From: Sweltsa coloradensis
Taxonomy: Eukaryota > Arthropoda > Insecta > Plecoptera > Chloroperlidae
Reading direction: 5' to 3'
Length of the DNA stretch: 64,000 nt
NCBI GenBank assembly: GCA_024449915.1
Contig: JAMZAV010001708.1
Location: forward strand, 186,001-250,000
Position numbers and translations under genes: made by a program. Below are positions 46,753 through 58,898 of this stretch, piece after piece. Below the pieces are notes generated by a model. It saw only the letters and a list, made by a program, of their open reading frames with translations. It was not told where the DNA came from and did no database searches. Position 1 is the first letter of the stretch. Each line of letters begins with the position of its first letter.

Positions 46753-49700
46753 CTACTTGTTCTTTTTTAGTACTTCCTTCAGTTTCTCAGCATTGGCGCC
46801 GGAGAAAATGTCCACCTGAAACAAACGAGACGCGATTAAAACCGTTGCTGGAATTTACCGAATCACCTGACAAAAAGAAAGTAGCTACTGGTACGGTAGG
46901 CCTATGTTATTGTTAGGCCTATAGATTAGGGATGGGAAAAAGCGTTTAATTTCGTAAACGTTTAACCCCTTAAACTAATCGCGTTTAAACGTTCAACCCC
47001 TATTTTCTAAAAAAAAAAAAAAAAAAAAATTTTTTTTTTTTTTTTACAAATTTAGGTTGGCAGAGACCTAGGCTTTTCCAAAAATCGTAATTTTGTACTT
47101 ATGACCGGCCGACGAATAATTAACAACGGTTTTATTCTCACTCTTGCATTAAATGACCCGGCTCTTCCACCATATGTAACAGACAAGATGTCTTAATACA
47201 GCCTGGGACCCGGCACCTCCACCAAAATTGAGCATTTTTAGAAAATTATCGGCCTAATCTGTTAGCTCGTGTTTTTTTTTTTTTTTTTTACAAACGTTTT
47301 GCGAATTTAATAACCTCTAACCGTCCACTAAACGTTTAAACGTCCCATCCCTACTATAGATCTCTCTCTACAAAAACCCTGTCCAAAACGGAAGAGTCTA
47401 ATTTCTCATTTGGTTAATCGGGAAACACTCCCGTAGTGTAATTGTTATTATTTACTACAATTCAGAAGTCGGTTGAATGTGGGTGATTAGAGCGTAGGTA
47501 GGGATGTGCTAAGGCCCTACCGGTACAGAATGATAGTCAAAGAAAAGTGGCAGTTTGTGGCTTGTACAATAGGTAGGGCATATATGCAGATAAAGTGTGA
47601 CGTCATTCCATAGCAACTGCATGGCAACAGCTTGTTTAAAGCCAATATGGCAGTGCCCTCTAGTGGACTATAGCAGACGACTACATGTAATGTTAGGCAT
47701 GTCAAAATAATGTGATTTGTCATACACCATAACAACTAGGCTACATTGGTCCAATGTTTTGTTTAAAGCCAAGACGGCAGCACCCATGCAGCTAGGGATG
47801 AGTCGTTAAAATGCGCATGTAGAGTCTAACTAAACACTTAAGAGTTTTATATAAACATGTAAAAATAATCACAAGTACTCTTCGACTACTCAAGTTAAGC
47901 GGCCTTCTTTGACTGTGTTGTCGCGTCTGCGAAACGTTAGACAAGTCCGCACTGTCGACGGCCCACGGGTGAATTGATACCGGTAACCGAGTGCTTGCCG
48001 CCCAGCAAGTTTCATCCTACGGCCCGGCCCGGCAGTCTCGCTACTCGTGCATGGGAGGGGAAGGCTAATGCGTTGAAGAGAATGCAACGAAAATTAGGAG
48101 GGGGAGTGTAGGCCTACCAACGTTTAAACATCGTTTTGAAACGAGATTAAACGTTTAGGATTTTAAACTTATCTTCCCATTCCTCCCAACATGCAACCTT
48201 GTATCCCTTGGTAACAGTACCAGTCCAGGCTGAAAGCTCGAGACAAACGTTATGAAACGAGACTGAAAATCCAGTCCGGACTCATCTCGCGTGATAAACG
48301 TCGATGTGTGCTCACCTGCGCCTTGTTCTTGATGAATACGAAGGTGGGCATGGAAGTGATGTTGTACTCGGAGGCGATATCTTCGCACTCGTCCACGTCG
48401 ACCTTGAGGAACATGACGTCGGGGTATTCCGCTGCGTACTCCTCGATCTTGGGGGCGATCATCTTGCACGGACCGCACCAGGTGGCGTGGAAGTCCACGA
48501 TCACAAGGTTTGTGGCGGCCTCTGCCAGCTTCGCTGCAAAGTCCGCCTGCAAAATATAACATAGGTGAGATATAAAAATATGACAACAACTACATGGATA
48601 AATAGTTTCATTGTGTCATCATTCATCAATCATCAATTTTACATTGTCAATTTTGTCATTTTGTCAATTTACACAATCAATTTTATCATTGATAGGCCCA
48701 TTGCATCATTCATAAGATACCCAACAGGACAAGATTAAAGTTCTTGTTCTGGTTTCAGGGTAAAAGTGCACCTAAAGGCCCCTAGGCCTATTTATGGTAG
48801 GCCTAGGCTAATTATGCTGGAGGCTACCGCCAGTGTTGGGGAAGGAACTTTTAAAAAGAACGCATTCTCGTGAACGCGTTCTTTTTTCGTGAACTTTTCA
48901 ATGAACTTACTCTTTTTTTAAATGAATGAACTTGAACTTTTAAAAGTTCTTTTCGAGGACGAACTTTTCAGTTTTAAAAAGTTCATTTGAAAGTTCTTTC
49001 CGTGCGTCGAGCAACGCCATCGACTCGCCGCCGTCGACGCTTAAAAACAATAACAAATCGTTGTTCCATCGTAGGCCTACGTTGACGCACGTTCAGCTGA
49101 TTTTGACAAGGTCACGCACGATTCACAAAGTTAAAACAATGCACGCCAACTAGGCCTAATTTGGGAAAAAAATCTTGAAAGCCTAAAATGCTAAGTATCT
49201 GCCATAATTTTACAAGCTGGTCGACGAGAATGTAGCCTAGTACAAATCATCAACACCATCAAAGACAGCTCAACACTTTCGTCCGACTCAAACTCGCGAG
49301 TAGTATGGTAGGCCTACTCGAACACCCCTAATGTTTTCCTCGTGTTTTTCTTTATTTTACGCCAGCCTTTAATAAAATAGTGATTTTTTTACAGAAGAAC
49401 TTTTAAAAGAACTTCGTTCAAATTTTAGACAAACTTGAACTTTTAAAAATTTTAGGTTTTAAAAGAACTTGAACTTTTTACAAGTTCATTATTTGAGCTG
49501 TAAAGTGAACTTTTAAAAAATTCATCCCTTTATAGGGCAAAAGAGAAGGGCCCAAAATTTTGCTTTCTAGCTTCACAATTTAAAAATCGTTATTTTTTTA
49601 AAGAATTTTAGAATTTTAGATTTTTTTCCTTGATCTTTTTGGAATAAAATGCTGATTTTGGATTCCAAATTAACATCAAAGTTGAAAAAAATCCAAATTT

Positions 49701-51499
49701 TGATTTTCTTTTCAAAAAATAGATTTTTTTGCAATTTTTCATTTTTTTACATTTTTAATCTAGGTGCCCGTTAGGGCGCCGCAGCCAAGCCGCGGTGCGC
49801 TACCTACACACTCAGGCACCTTATTATACAGCAAGCAGAGTTGGGGTGATTTCGAGGTGTCACCCAGCCGTCATGAAACGTGATGTGAACTTGAAAACTA
49901 TCAACATCGAGGGGATTTAGGTACCCGACAACACATGCCAAATTTTATTGGGGTACGACCATTCCTTCTTGGTGAAAATATGACTTGAAACATGCTCAAA
50001 ATCACTTTAAGGATGTTAGTTACTACTGGCTACTACTACTACTTGTCAGTTTCAATTGCCCAGCGATTCTGACCAAACGGGTGGGGGCTACATCGTTCAT
50101 ATTTTACATGGACATTAAGGTTTTAGTGATGTAATTCCCTTTGAAAGAAAAAGTTTTAAAAAATTGCTGGAAGGCTTCCAAATAAAGGTTTTAAAATAAG
50201 CCTTATACAGGCATACAATCAACAAGTAACTATAGTTACGTGACAATAATCGCCTACATTGTTTACAAAAAGCAAGTCTTTGTACCACTATATTTTTTCA
50301 TTCTATTGTTAATTGATAATTGGTAATACCATAGCAATTAAATCGACTTTGATAAATTTATTATATTTTAACAAATAATTTTGCAATGGAACTTGAAAAA
50401 GTAATGAGATCCCACACATAGGCTAACAAAAACTTGTAAAAATACAGCCAAACCTTACACACTCAAAAGAAATGAGATCTAAAAAAAGGGCCAAGCTCAT
50501 CTACCCTTCCACATTTGTGCATTCTTAATTCATAAACGTACAGTGTCCCGTAACAACACCCTTGAAAAGCTTGGCAAAATAGAATTTGCATGGCCATTAG
50601 GCTACGTTAAAATTAATTCGAAAAAAAGAATTTGAATGAACTATTACGTTTAAATTAATAGTTGCAAATTCTATTTTGCCAAGCTTTTCAAGGGTGTTGT
50701 TACGGGACACTGTACGTTTATGAATTAAGAATGCACAAATGTGGAAGGGTAGATGAGCTTGGCCCTTTTTTTAGATCTCATTTCTTTTGAGTGTGTAAGG
50801 TGTGGCTGTATTTTTACAAGTTTTTGTTTTGTGTGTTCAAATATACTACAGGCAAAAAAAATATCCGGGACATCCCGGAAATGTGTGTTTTTGTGTGTTT
50901 TTAGACACAATTGGATTTTTGAACCATTCCAAAAATCCTTCTAATCATTAGAATTTAATATGGAAAAATTCTACCAATTCAGAACAGAACAAAGCAGCTT
51001 TTTACCCGGATTAGAAGTAGTATGAAAAACTGGCAGATTTAATTGCGTAGGCCTACCGGTAGATTTTGAAAAGGTGTGGGAAATTATTATCCCACTGCCC
51101 TAGCCTATAAAGGGTTAAAAAAAGAACTGCCCCAACACTGGCTATTATAAAAAAATCTATTGAACACTAATTTTTCCTAAAAGTAGGTTAGTGGGGGGGC
51201 GTGAAGCGCGTTGCCGTGGTCAGCTTGGACCACCCCAAAGCGCTTCGCGCCCCCACCCCCCACTAACCTACTTTTGTATGTGGCGGTAGGATATTTGTCA
51301 GGCCCTACCTCTAGCCTAGGCCTAGTTCTAAATTTGGTACGGTAAGCTAGGCGGATCGTAGGCCCTGCATAAACTTAGCAAGGTCTAGGCCCCATTCCGC
51401 CCCAAACCTTTCTAAAAGCCCAAAGCCCAAACCCATCCCAAACCATAGAGGTACCTAAAAGAGAAGTTTACTTACGCTGTCTTTGACGTGGTAAGCCAT
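46753..51499 (-). CDS. TXN: Thioredoxin (3 exons)
   Basis: Cytosolic/nuclear disulfide reductase recycled by thioredoxin reductase. Exons in transcript order: 51499-51476, 48546-48316, 46815-46753. All joins are phase 0 and the product is exactly 105 residues, like human TXN. Exon 1 encodes only MAYHVKDS. Exon 2 has VDFHATWCGPCKM with active-site Cys32 and Cys35, then FLKVDVDECEDIASEY and the cis-proline SMPTF (Pro75). Exon 3 reads VDIFSGANAEKLKEVLKKNK. Cys62 is present, while the vertebrate regulatory Cys69 and Cys73 positions are Tyr and Ser, so that layer of regulation is probably absent. The 2.9 kb first intron houses nested transposons and a long hairpin. It is head to head with TMEM53, about 1 kb between starts. 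Confidence 0.98.
46927..47353. mobile_element. hAT-like MITE in TXN intron 2
   Basis: The inverted ends TAGGGATGGGA and GTCCCATCCCTA are flanked by a perfect 8 bp duplication CTATAGAT (46919-46926 and 47354-47361). Subterminal words CGTTTAA(A)CGTT repeat at both ends, and one ACCCGGCACCTCCACC box lies at 47208-47223. No ORF. Confidence 0.92.
49526..51114. mobile_element. Inner element, piggyBac-like ends, nested in the hAT element
   Basis: CCCTTTATAGGGCA at the left and TGCCCTAGCCTATAAAGGG at the right are inverted. The right end abuts TTAA, the piggyBac target, while the left flank TCAT is not TTAA, so the assignment is tentative. No transposase frame is recognised. It contains the long hairpin at 50425-50828. 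Confidence 0.55.
50425..50828. repeat. Near-perfect 166 bp inverted repeat (long hairpin)
   Basis: Arms 50425-50590 and 50663-50828 are reverse complements of equal length, with a 72 bp spacer. By eye I find only one mismatch (CAGCCAAACC against CAGCCACACC) and no indel. Landmarks in both arms include ATGAGATCT, AGGGTAGATGAGC, GTACAGTGTCCCGTAAC and CCAAGCTTTTCAAGGG. If transcribed with TXN intron 1 it would form a long double-stranded RNA hairpin. Confidence 0.92.
51179..51275. repeat. Compact 97 bp hairpin in TXN intron 1
   Basis: AAAAGTAGGTTAGTGGGGGG followed by CGTGAAGCGCG is mirrored by CGCTTCGCGCCCCCACCCCC and CACTAACCTACTTTT. The arms are about 35-40 bp with a short loop. It could be a tiny foldback element; a microRNA-like role is conceivable but unsupported. 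Confidence 0.75.
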
Positions 51500-52546
51500 T
51501 GAAGTGGTTTTCGCTGCAACAAGTGACTTCACTGACGATTTCTCAACAACTATGATTTCACCTTCGATCTAGGACGGAAATGGATTTACGTGAACAAGTA
51601 ATAAGAATAGATAAAAACTAGTTATGTGTAATAAACCGGGAAATGTACAGAAACCGCAGCACAGTCATCAAACGCAACAACTTCAAGGTTAGAACAGACT
51701 CGGTTAGTCAAAAGCCGGGAAAAAGTAACTCTTTAATAATTGCAACAAACAGTATTTGTTACAACAAGTAAATGTAAAATATAATTTTGAAAAATATCCA
51801 ATAATTTATTGTAGCCTTCTTCTCTCAAAGCAATATTTTATTAATTGTAAAATTGGTGACCGTATTGTATAATCAATTTGACTCCGTCAGCTGTCACGAG
51901 TGTTGAATGGAAAATATCAATAAAACAAAATGCCAAATGTACTGTGCCAAGTTACTTTGCAGCATTCTTAAACATGTTATACATTTCCAACTCACATTTA
52001 GTTAAAATATAAAAGTATTTAAAAATGAAATATTTGTCCAATTTCAGGTATATCTATTATATATTATTATATATTATTATTATTATTATATCTATTATAT
52101 ATTATATATATCTATATACTTTTTTCTTCTCTATTTAAACTAAAGTAAATTACTCTAGCCATCATCTTGTTGATTATGAACAATGTACTTAATATGTCCT
52201 GTAATTGCCCACACACGAGCATTATGCTTATGTGGGCTTCTCAAATGATAATGCATTTATAGAATTTTATTTCATTACTATTGTCATTTCACTCATAGAT
52301 TATTTTGTTTTCATCATTCATTATTGTTATTATTTTGACCTCAACTATGAGCTTTTATTGTATTGATTAACTTGTGTTATAAATAAGCCATTGTAACCAA
52401 TGTAATAAGCATTTTCTTGTGAATAACATTTTTCTGATTGATTGATTGATTGATTGATTCTATTCAAACTTAAATAAATACGAAACTTACTTGGTCCAAT
52501 CTGGCAACGCTGTTCCCTCCGGCTCAGCTGTCAAAGTCAAACAATC
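51500..52546. other. Intergenic between TXN and TMEM53 starts
   Basis: The interval holds both divergent promoters. It is mostly AT-rich, with ATT/TAT tandem sequence at about 52040-52125 and a (TGAT)n microsatellite at about 52433-52460. No TATA box or known site could be placed with confidence. Confidence 0.5.
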
Positions 52547-55500
52547 ATGGCGGAAGACGATCTGGAATATTACATCAAATTTCCATCGCCGACACCTAAA
52601 GATTCATCACCTTCCGAAACTGACGAGTTTGTATTCGTATACGATGACGATAAATTGCCAGTTATTATGTTATTGGGCTGGGCAGGCTGTCAGGACAAGT
52701 ACCTGGCCAAATACAGTGCCATTTATGAAGAACGAGGGTAGGTTTCAAGGTTATGCAAGGTGTTGAATTTCTTAATTTGCCTAGGCCTAGGCCTAGCCTA
52801 GGCCCTAGCCCCTACCCTATTTGCCCTAGGGATTATTCTTGTAATTTTAAGTTATCCGTAGACCTAGATCGTTGGACTAACTGATTTTTAAATAAACCTG
52901 GGAAGTTCCTCCCCTTGAGGGGGAAACTGGGCACTTCTATACCTGGGGGGTCCAACTTATATTAACAACTATTTTCGCTAGGTTAGCCGAACTTTTCGCT
53001 GGCTACAGTGCGCCGCGCTAGTTCTAGGATACAATCGATAAGAGCGCACCCGAAATCCTTTCCGTTCCACGTCTATACGTCCGCCAGGATGGCGGGCGTA
53101 TAGCTTGTAAAAGTTGGACCCCCCAGGTATAGAAGTACCGGAAACGGTAGGCCTCCGCCTAGGTTAGTTAATAAAAGTAGCCCTAGCCCTAGGCCTTATG
53201 CTGCCTAGGCCCCTAGGGTTAGGCCTAGGCCTAGGCCTTCCCTTACCCTCAGCCAAAGCCTAGGCCTAGGCCTTCCCTTACCCTCAGCCGTGCCGGAGAT
53301 TAAAGGAAGCTTGATAGACCGGCCGGAAAAATCTTTATCGAACTATATCTCCCAGGCCCTAATCCTAAGGGTTACTTATGCCTAGGCATAGCCTAGGTCT
53401 ACAGTGGTGGCTAAAGCAACGTTAATGGCCATGCCACCACTAGCAACAGTTGGCCTTGTGCCCCAGCAGTGCGATTCTGTAAAAATAGTCGCTATGATAG
53501 CGATAGCGATCACGGTTGATATGAAATATCAATCGTTATAAATTATCGTTATCGACCTGATTCTGTAAGGTAGGCCCTAGTCGTTACGGCCGCCATAGGG
53601 GGCAGTGGATAGCATAGCGACACCTTTTTCATTCCTGTTATCATAGCGATCGCTACCGTAACGATATCGTTATCATTTTTACAGAATCAGTCGACACGCA
53701 AAATTGTCGCGAAAGTGCCGGATAACGATCGTTATCTTCCATAACGATCTTACAGAATCAGACCGCTGGTGTGTGCATGTAGTAGGGGCCTCGCCTAGTA
53801 GTTTCATCCCCTCGCAGTTGGTCACTTCTGACCGGTGGCGTGGCGAGGTTTCATTCTCCTTGCTCCCTCCTCTAGTATCTCTCTTGATTGCCACCTTACC
53901 AATTGGTGTTCCCTCCACCTTTGTCATAGGCCTAATAATATTAGTGAATGCTGGGTAATACTACAGTATAGAGTACCACGGTTCAAACCGACGTGCGCGC
54001 TCATCTCCACTGCAGCCAACTTACACTATGCAATAGTAACTACATTATAACAAATAAATTTGCCTTGTTACTACTTATGTTAAAGGTGTACTTTCGTTAG
54101 GTTAGTCGACCTTTCCGCCTAGCTGTAGTACGCGGACGCCGCGCTAGTTCTAGGATATAATCGATAAGAGCGCACCCGAAATCCTTTCCGTTAAAAATGA
54201 GGTTGGGGATACTTGTTGTTACGCGGTTGGCAGTATTCGTTGAAAAATTTGCGCGCGAAGCGGGGTAGGCTACCGTACCCTATACTGTAGTTTTACCAAA
54301 TGCTGTACCGGTAGATACTCGAGCAGTAGTCAGTAGTAGGGCCTATTCCCTTTTGGGTAGCCTAGGCCTGCTCCCATACTGTGCTCTTTGTTTATATATT
54401 ATGTAGGCCCTTGACACCACAATTATTATAGACTCACTTTGCTAGGGCCTATAGGCCTACATTAGGAGAGAAGTATTAAAGGTACTTGTGGTTTTTTGCA
54501 GATGTATCACGGTACGGTACACAGCACCGGTTGAATGTGTGTTCTTACACCGAGGCCGCCTGCAGAAGCTCGGAAAGCGATTATTGGAACTGATCACCGA
54601 TATGAATCTCGAAGATCACCCGATTTTCTTCCACATCTTCAGCAATGGTGGAGCGTTCCTATATCAGCATATCAGCCAAGCGATGCAGACCCATGACAAA
54701 CAATTAAAGGTTTTTAAATGAAAACTTTGCATTTAAAGACAGTAGGCCCCGTACTAAAGTAAAAGTGTAGGCCTACCTGATTTAAATTAGAGATGGACCG
54801 ATATCAATACCATTTCTTACATTTCAGTTCAGCTATTTCACCTAATTGATCCAAATAAATAAAAAGAAAAAAGAAACCGTCATTCATGAATCACGATAGG
54901 CCTAGGCCTATAGATAGAGATGTGCAAAAATGGTGACAACGAAATTCGCGAATTTTTTTAAAGTTGCAATAATCCCTTCAAATTCAGTTTGCACATGAAT
55001 CTCATGAATTGTGATTGAATGGTACCAATTTCCAATTCGCGAAATTTCGCGAAATTTTAGTTGATACCGCGAACTAGTGGCGAAATTAGCAATTATGTCC
55101 TTAAATGCAAATTAGGTCGCGAAATTTTAAAAAATAAAAAAAATTCAAAGTTTTGGTGGAGGTGCCGGGTCGAAGTCGAAATTAAATTAATACTTGCTGG
55201 TAGATATGGTGGAGGCGCCGGGTCATACAACGCGATTGTGAGATCTAAATAATCGTTTGAACGAGAGTAAGCTCAAAATACTTCAAATCCATATCAAAAG
55301 ACACATAAAAAATGCATAATTTCGTAAATTTGGTGGAGGTGCCGGGTAGACGAAATTAATTCTGGTAAAAACTGTCGGAAACTTTGAAAACTGAAGGCTG
55401 AAATTGAGCTTAAAATTAAAATTGATTCTGAACTTCACTCTCATGAGCTTGTTTTTCTTTTAAATCATTAAAATCAAACAAACAATAAATTTTTTTTTTT

Positions 55501-57735
55501 TTTTTTTTTTAAGTTGTGCATGAGAAAATTGTGTTTTTTTTGGTAAATCGCGACAAATCGCGAATTTTTATTTTTAAGGCGCGAATTTTCAAACTTTAAA
55601 AAACCATTTTTGCACATCTCTACCTATAGATCATTATAAAAGTGAACTCTACTCCCATGTCCTAATTAGAAGAAAGGTCCCTTATTGGAGTCAAATATCA
55701 TGTTTACTTTTTATTTTTAGATCTCACTTTGTAGGAAATTTGAAATAAACAGGCCTAATTTAAATCAATGTTTCTAATCCAGGTGAAAGGTGTGATATTC
55801 GATTCGGCCCCCGGCGAACGCCGCCTCTGGTCGTTCTACAAAGCGTTGTCCGCGATCATCGGCGGCCCGATCTACTACAACATCCCCGTGTCGTTCCTCA
55901 TGGCCGCATTCCTCGCGCTCCTCTGGCTGTTCGAGGTGATCGGCAAGAGTCTGCGAGAACGGAGGCCGCTTAGCACCGACCCCATCGCTCTGATGGACGA
56001 GCCCTTCGACTGGCCGCAGCTCTTCCTCTACTCCACCACCGACGAGCTGATCCGATATCAGGTAGGCGTAGGCCCCACAGGATCACTGAATTAATTGTTT
56101 AAATGCCAATATTAAACACTTTCCCAACAACCATTATGGATGACATCAGTTAGCAAAATTGCTAACCGGTTTCCCAAAATCAAAACCGGTTTACAAAAAC
56201 ATAATAAAAAATTCAAAAATTAGGCCTAGGCCTACACTAAAATGCTAAATTTTGTGATGTTAGTGGAGGTGCCAGGTAGTAGAAATTTAATTAATCCTGG
56301 CTGGTAGTGATGTAAAATGCTCGAGCATTTTCTTTTGGAGAATATTCTCGGGAATATTCTCAAAAATATTCTCGAGCACGAGCATTTTCCGAGCATATTC
56401 TAAAAACTTCATATTTGCGTAATAAACGGTCTTACAAGCACAATTAGATACTAATTATTTCAATTTATTTGAAATTGTAATGTACCATATTTCATGTTCC
56501 TTGAACTTTCTCTTAATCTGATTGGAGAATTGTGAATTTTGAATGGGCTTCTACTTGCGAGTTACAAGTTTCGGTCTTGTCTAGTCTAATTGGAATATGT
56601 TTGTAGCTTGGTGATTGTGTTCCGATATAGGAAATTAGGGAATAATAATTTTAAAAAACAAGACCTAGGCCTTTACTCAAATAACAAAAGGCTTAGGGCC
56701 TATGCACTATAATTCTTGAAAAAAATTAAGTAGGCCTAGGCCTACAAGTAGTATTTTTTACCGGGGTATTACATTAAAAAATAAATACAAATCATTCGAC
56801 TATTCACTGTACACACATTATTGTGTGTGTACCTTGGCCTACTGTTGTGTTGAAGCCAGAGGCCTAGAGCACAAAGTGCCTATCTTACTACAAAAAGTGA
56901 AGTTTGGCCATAGCCTTCATAAACATTCTTAAAAAGGTGGAAAATGATATATTTTTAAAGTTTCAACTATTTGTTAGCATTGCAGACTTTGGGAAGAAAA
57001 TGCTCAAATATGCTCCGAGCATAATCTTTCAGAGAATATTCTCAGAATATTCTCGTGCTCTGAGAATATTCTTTGGAGAATATTCTCGACTCACATCTCT
57101 TACTGGCTGGTATGGTGGAGTGGCTGGGTCATGAAACATGATTGTGAGATCGTAAAAATCGTTCCTAGGCCCTACATGAGTTAGCTCTTACCTTGGAACT
57201 GTTTATGGTTGTGCCTAGCCGTTGAAAATTTTAAAAATTAAAAAAAAAACCTTATAGACCATAGCCTAGGTGTATAATTCTAATAAAGTCAAATTTGCAG
57301 TCTAGAAAAATATGATTTTCTATCTGGAAAACCTGGAAAAGTCAGGAAATTTCGTAGACACCCTGTTTCTCTTTTACTTATGAACTATACTATAACTTAA
57401 CTTCCCAGTGTAACACCCGCCTAACCCTGTGTCCGTCTTCTCTCGCTCAGGACGTGGAGCGGTTTGCCGAGCGACGTCGTCAGCGCGGCGTCAACGTCAC
57501 GTCCGTTTGTTTCGACGACTCTCCGCACGTGCGACACTTCTCCGTACACCGCGAGGTCTACATCAACACGTGCTGCAGCTTCCTACACAGTTGTCTGGCT
57601 CCGCCCGGCTCTTCCCCCCCCGCCTCCGTCCGGGGGGAGGGGGAGGGAGAGGGGGGCATCACCGAAGAGGAGGAGTCGCTCGAGGAGAAGCCAGCGCCGT
57701 CCGTAGCCGATCTCAGGCCGCTCGACATCGACTGA
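52547..57735 (+). CDS. TMEM53: Transmembrane protein 53 (4 exons)
   Basis: DUF829-family alpha/beta-hydrolase-like protein of the nuclear envelope. Exons are 52547-52737, 54502-54709, 55783-56061 and 57451-57735, all joined in phase; 320 residues (human 277). Exon 1 contains PVIMLLGWAGCQDKYLAKYS. Exon 2 begins CITVRYTAP (as in human CIVIRYTAP) and has the nucleophile-elbow-like FHIFSNGGAFLYQH. Exon 3 has IFDSAPGERR, a hydrophobic segment VSFLMAAFLALLWLFEVIG and WPQLFLYSTTDELI. Exon 4 has DDSPHVRHFSVHREVYI followed by an acidic, Ser/Pro-rich extension longer than the vertebrate C-terminus, ending LDID. The exon 2 donor (AAG|GTTTTT) is weak. The introns carry several MITEs. GC content of exons 3-4 is much higher than the surroundings. 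Confidence 0.96.
52930..53139. mobile_element. MITE with CTGGGGGGTCCAACTT ends, copy 2
   Basis: GCACTTCTATACCTGGGGGG and CCCCCCAGGTATAGAAGTAC are inverted ends. The body shares CAGTGCGCCGCGCTAGTTCT and CGATAAGAGCGC with 10195-10420. A third, partial copy of the body is at 54089-54194. All in TMEM53 intron 1 or RBSN intron 1. Confidence 0.8.
53471..53764. mobile_element. Foldback element (GATTCTGTAA family) in TMEM53 intron 1
   Basis: GCGATTCTGTAAAAATAGTC and AACGATCTTACAGAATCAG end an interior full of self-complementary ATAACGATCGTTAT and AGCGATCGCTA words. At least two inverted pairs are nested, as CTGATTCTGTAAGG and TTTTTACAGAATCAG also occur inside. Confidence 0.65.
54089..54194 (+). mobile_element. 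MITE body, partial copy 3
   Basis: ACTTTCGTTAGGTTAG, CGCCGCGCTAGTTCTAGGAT and ATCGATAAGAGCGCACCCGA match the interior of the elements at 10195 and 52930. The GGGGGGTCC termini are not evident here. Confidence 0.7.
54915..55622. mobile_element. hAT-like MITE in TMEM53 intron 2
   Basis: The inverted ends TAGAGATGTGCAAAAATGGT and ACCATTTTTGCACATCTCTA are flanked by a perfect 8 bp duplication CCTATAGA (54907-54914 and 55623-55630). Three GGTGGAGG(T/C)GCCGGGT boxes lie at 55155, 55208 and 55332. No ORF. Confidence 0.94.
56305..57102. mobile_element. hAT-like MITE (GAATATTCTC family), nested in another MITE
   Basis: Ends TAGTGATGTAAAATGCTCGA and CTCGACTCACATCTCTTA, subterminal GGAGAATATTCTCG repeats, and a perfect 8 bp duplication CTGGCTGG (56297-56304 and 57103-57110). 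The host sequence on both sides (GTGGAGGTGCCAGGTAG before, GGTGGAGTGGCTGGGTCAT after) matches the interior of the 54915-55622 element, whose uninterrupted site is at 55193-55200. Confidence 0.93.
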
Positions 57736-58898
57736 ATCCGCCTTTGTTCGTATGTCACTGCATGTTTACGCTTTTTTAAAGGTTTTATTTAATATTTATT
57801 GTTATAGTGTTTTCACTATAAGTTTTATCTTATTTCATTATGACTAGACATTCCATACCTACATCACATTGTCATTAGATTAGCGTAAGGTATGAAATGA
57901 TAACGTTTAATTTCATGAATATACCTAGTAACAAATATTATTTTAATATTTTTTTTAACATTGAAACGAAAAACACCAATACTTCTGAGTTCTCCATTCC
58001 AACATAGCACGACTAGCAAGCGGTCTGCAATGATTGTGGTACGCTATACATCATGGTTATGGATAAACTGCAGTATTAGTATTGGTCTTAGTCAGTGGCA
58101 GAAATTACTTCCTTTTTGCGTGCAATGTTTGCAATTTATGTCGAAGTCTGTAGGCCTACTGGTATCGCATTTTAGGTGGATACTGGATAGTCTATAATAT
58201 TTGCAATACATTAATGCTAGTCAACGACACTCTTTGGATTCTAGCTCGTTGTGAAGCTAGTGCAATTGTGCTGTCCGTCTTGTACATTAATTTTGTATAC
58301 AAAATAAATCCCAGAATGTGAGATTCTCAGCTTAGAATTGCAACTAGCAACTTGCTTTAAACCCGACACTATGTTGGACAAAAAAACTTTAAATATCATT
58401 ATCATTAAAAATGAAAATGAAAATTTGGCACTTTTTTGCTTGAATGCAGTGATTTTCAACATTTTATAGGCCTATTGCAGTTAATGTTTTAATTTTTAAA
58501 TGTAGTCAGTAGCTGGTTCAGGTGACACTCACAATAGCAATACACCATCAGCTTGACAGATATTATGACTTAAATGATGATGGCGTAGAAAGATAAGGTA
58601 GAATGGCCTAGGCAAGAGGCATGTATATTTCAAGCAAGCACACAACGGCTTATTGAAAATTTAAATAACAATAACATAATGTATTCTTGTGAACATTATG
58701 GACACTATTTTGAAGTGATTGCTGTACATACTTCGATGCCTGCTGCACAAACTATGTACCTCACAAACTAGGCAACATACTTAATACCTAGGCTATGCAT
58801 ACACATAAAGAAGACCTTCTCTTCATGTAGGCCTAAGTAGAGTGGCACCTACTGCTATTGATTGAACATAACAATTTTTATCATTTAAGACTTTATAC

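Larger units (their letters stand above)
48831..51140. mobile_element. hAT-like element CAGTGTTGGGG in TXN intron 1 (outer)
   Basis: CAGTGTTGGGGAAGGAACTT at the left and AAGAACTGCCCCAACACTG at the right are its ends. The left half is full of GAACTTTTAAAAAG words. The flanking 8-mers GCTACCGC and GCTATTAT agree at the first four bases and differ only by transitions at the rest, so the target duplication is plausible but decayed. It is split by the element at 49526-51114. Confidence 0.7.

Noticed and set aside
48155..48589. Alternative 144-codon minus frame over thioredoxin exon 2
   Set aside because: Shadow frame of the true exon, which has the WCGPC active site and exact phase-0 splice sites.
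57429..57779. Arg-rich and Ser/Pro-rich alternative frames
   Set aside because: They overlap the last TMEM53 exon, whose frame is fixed by homology and exon phase.
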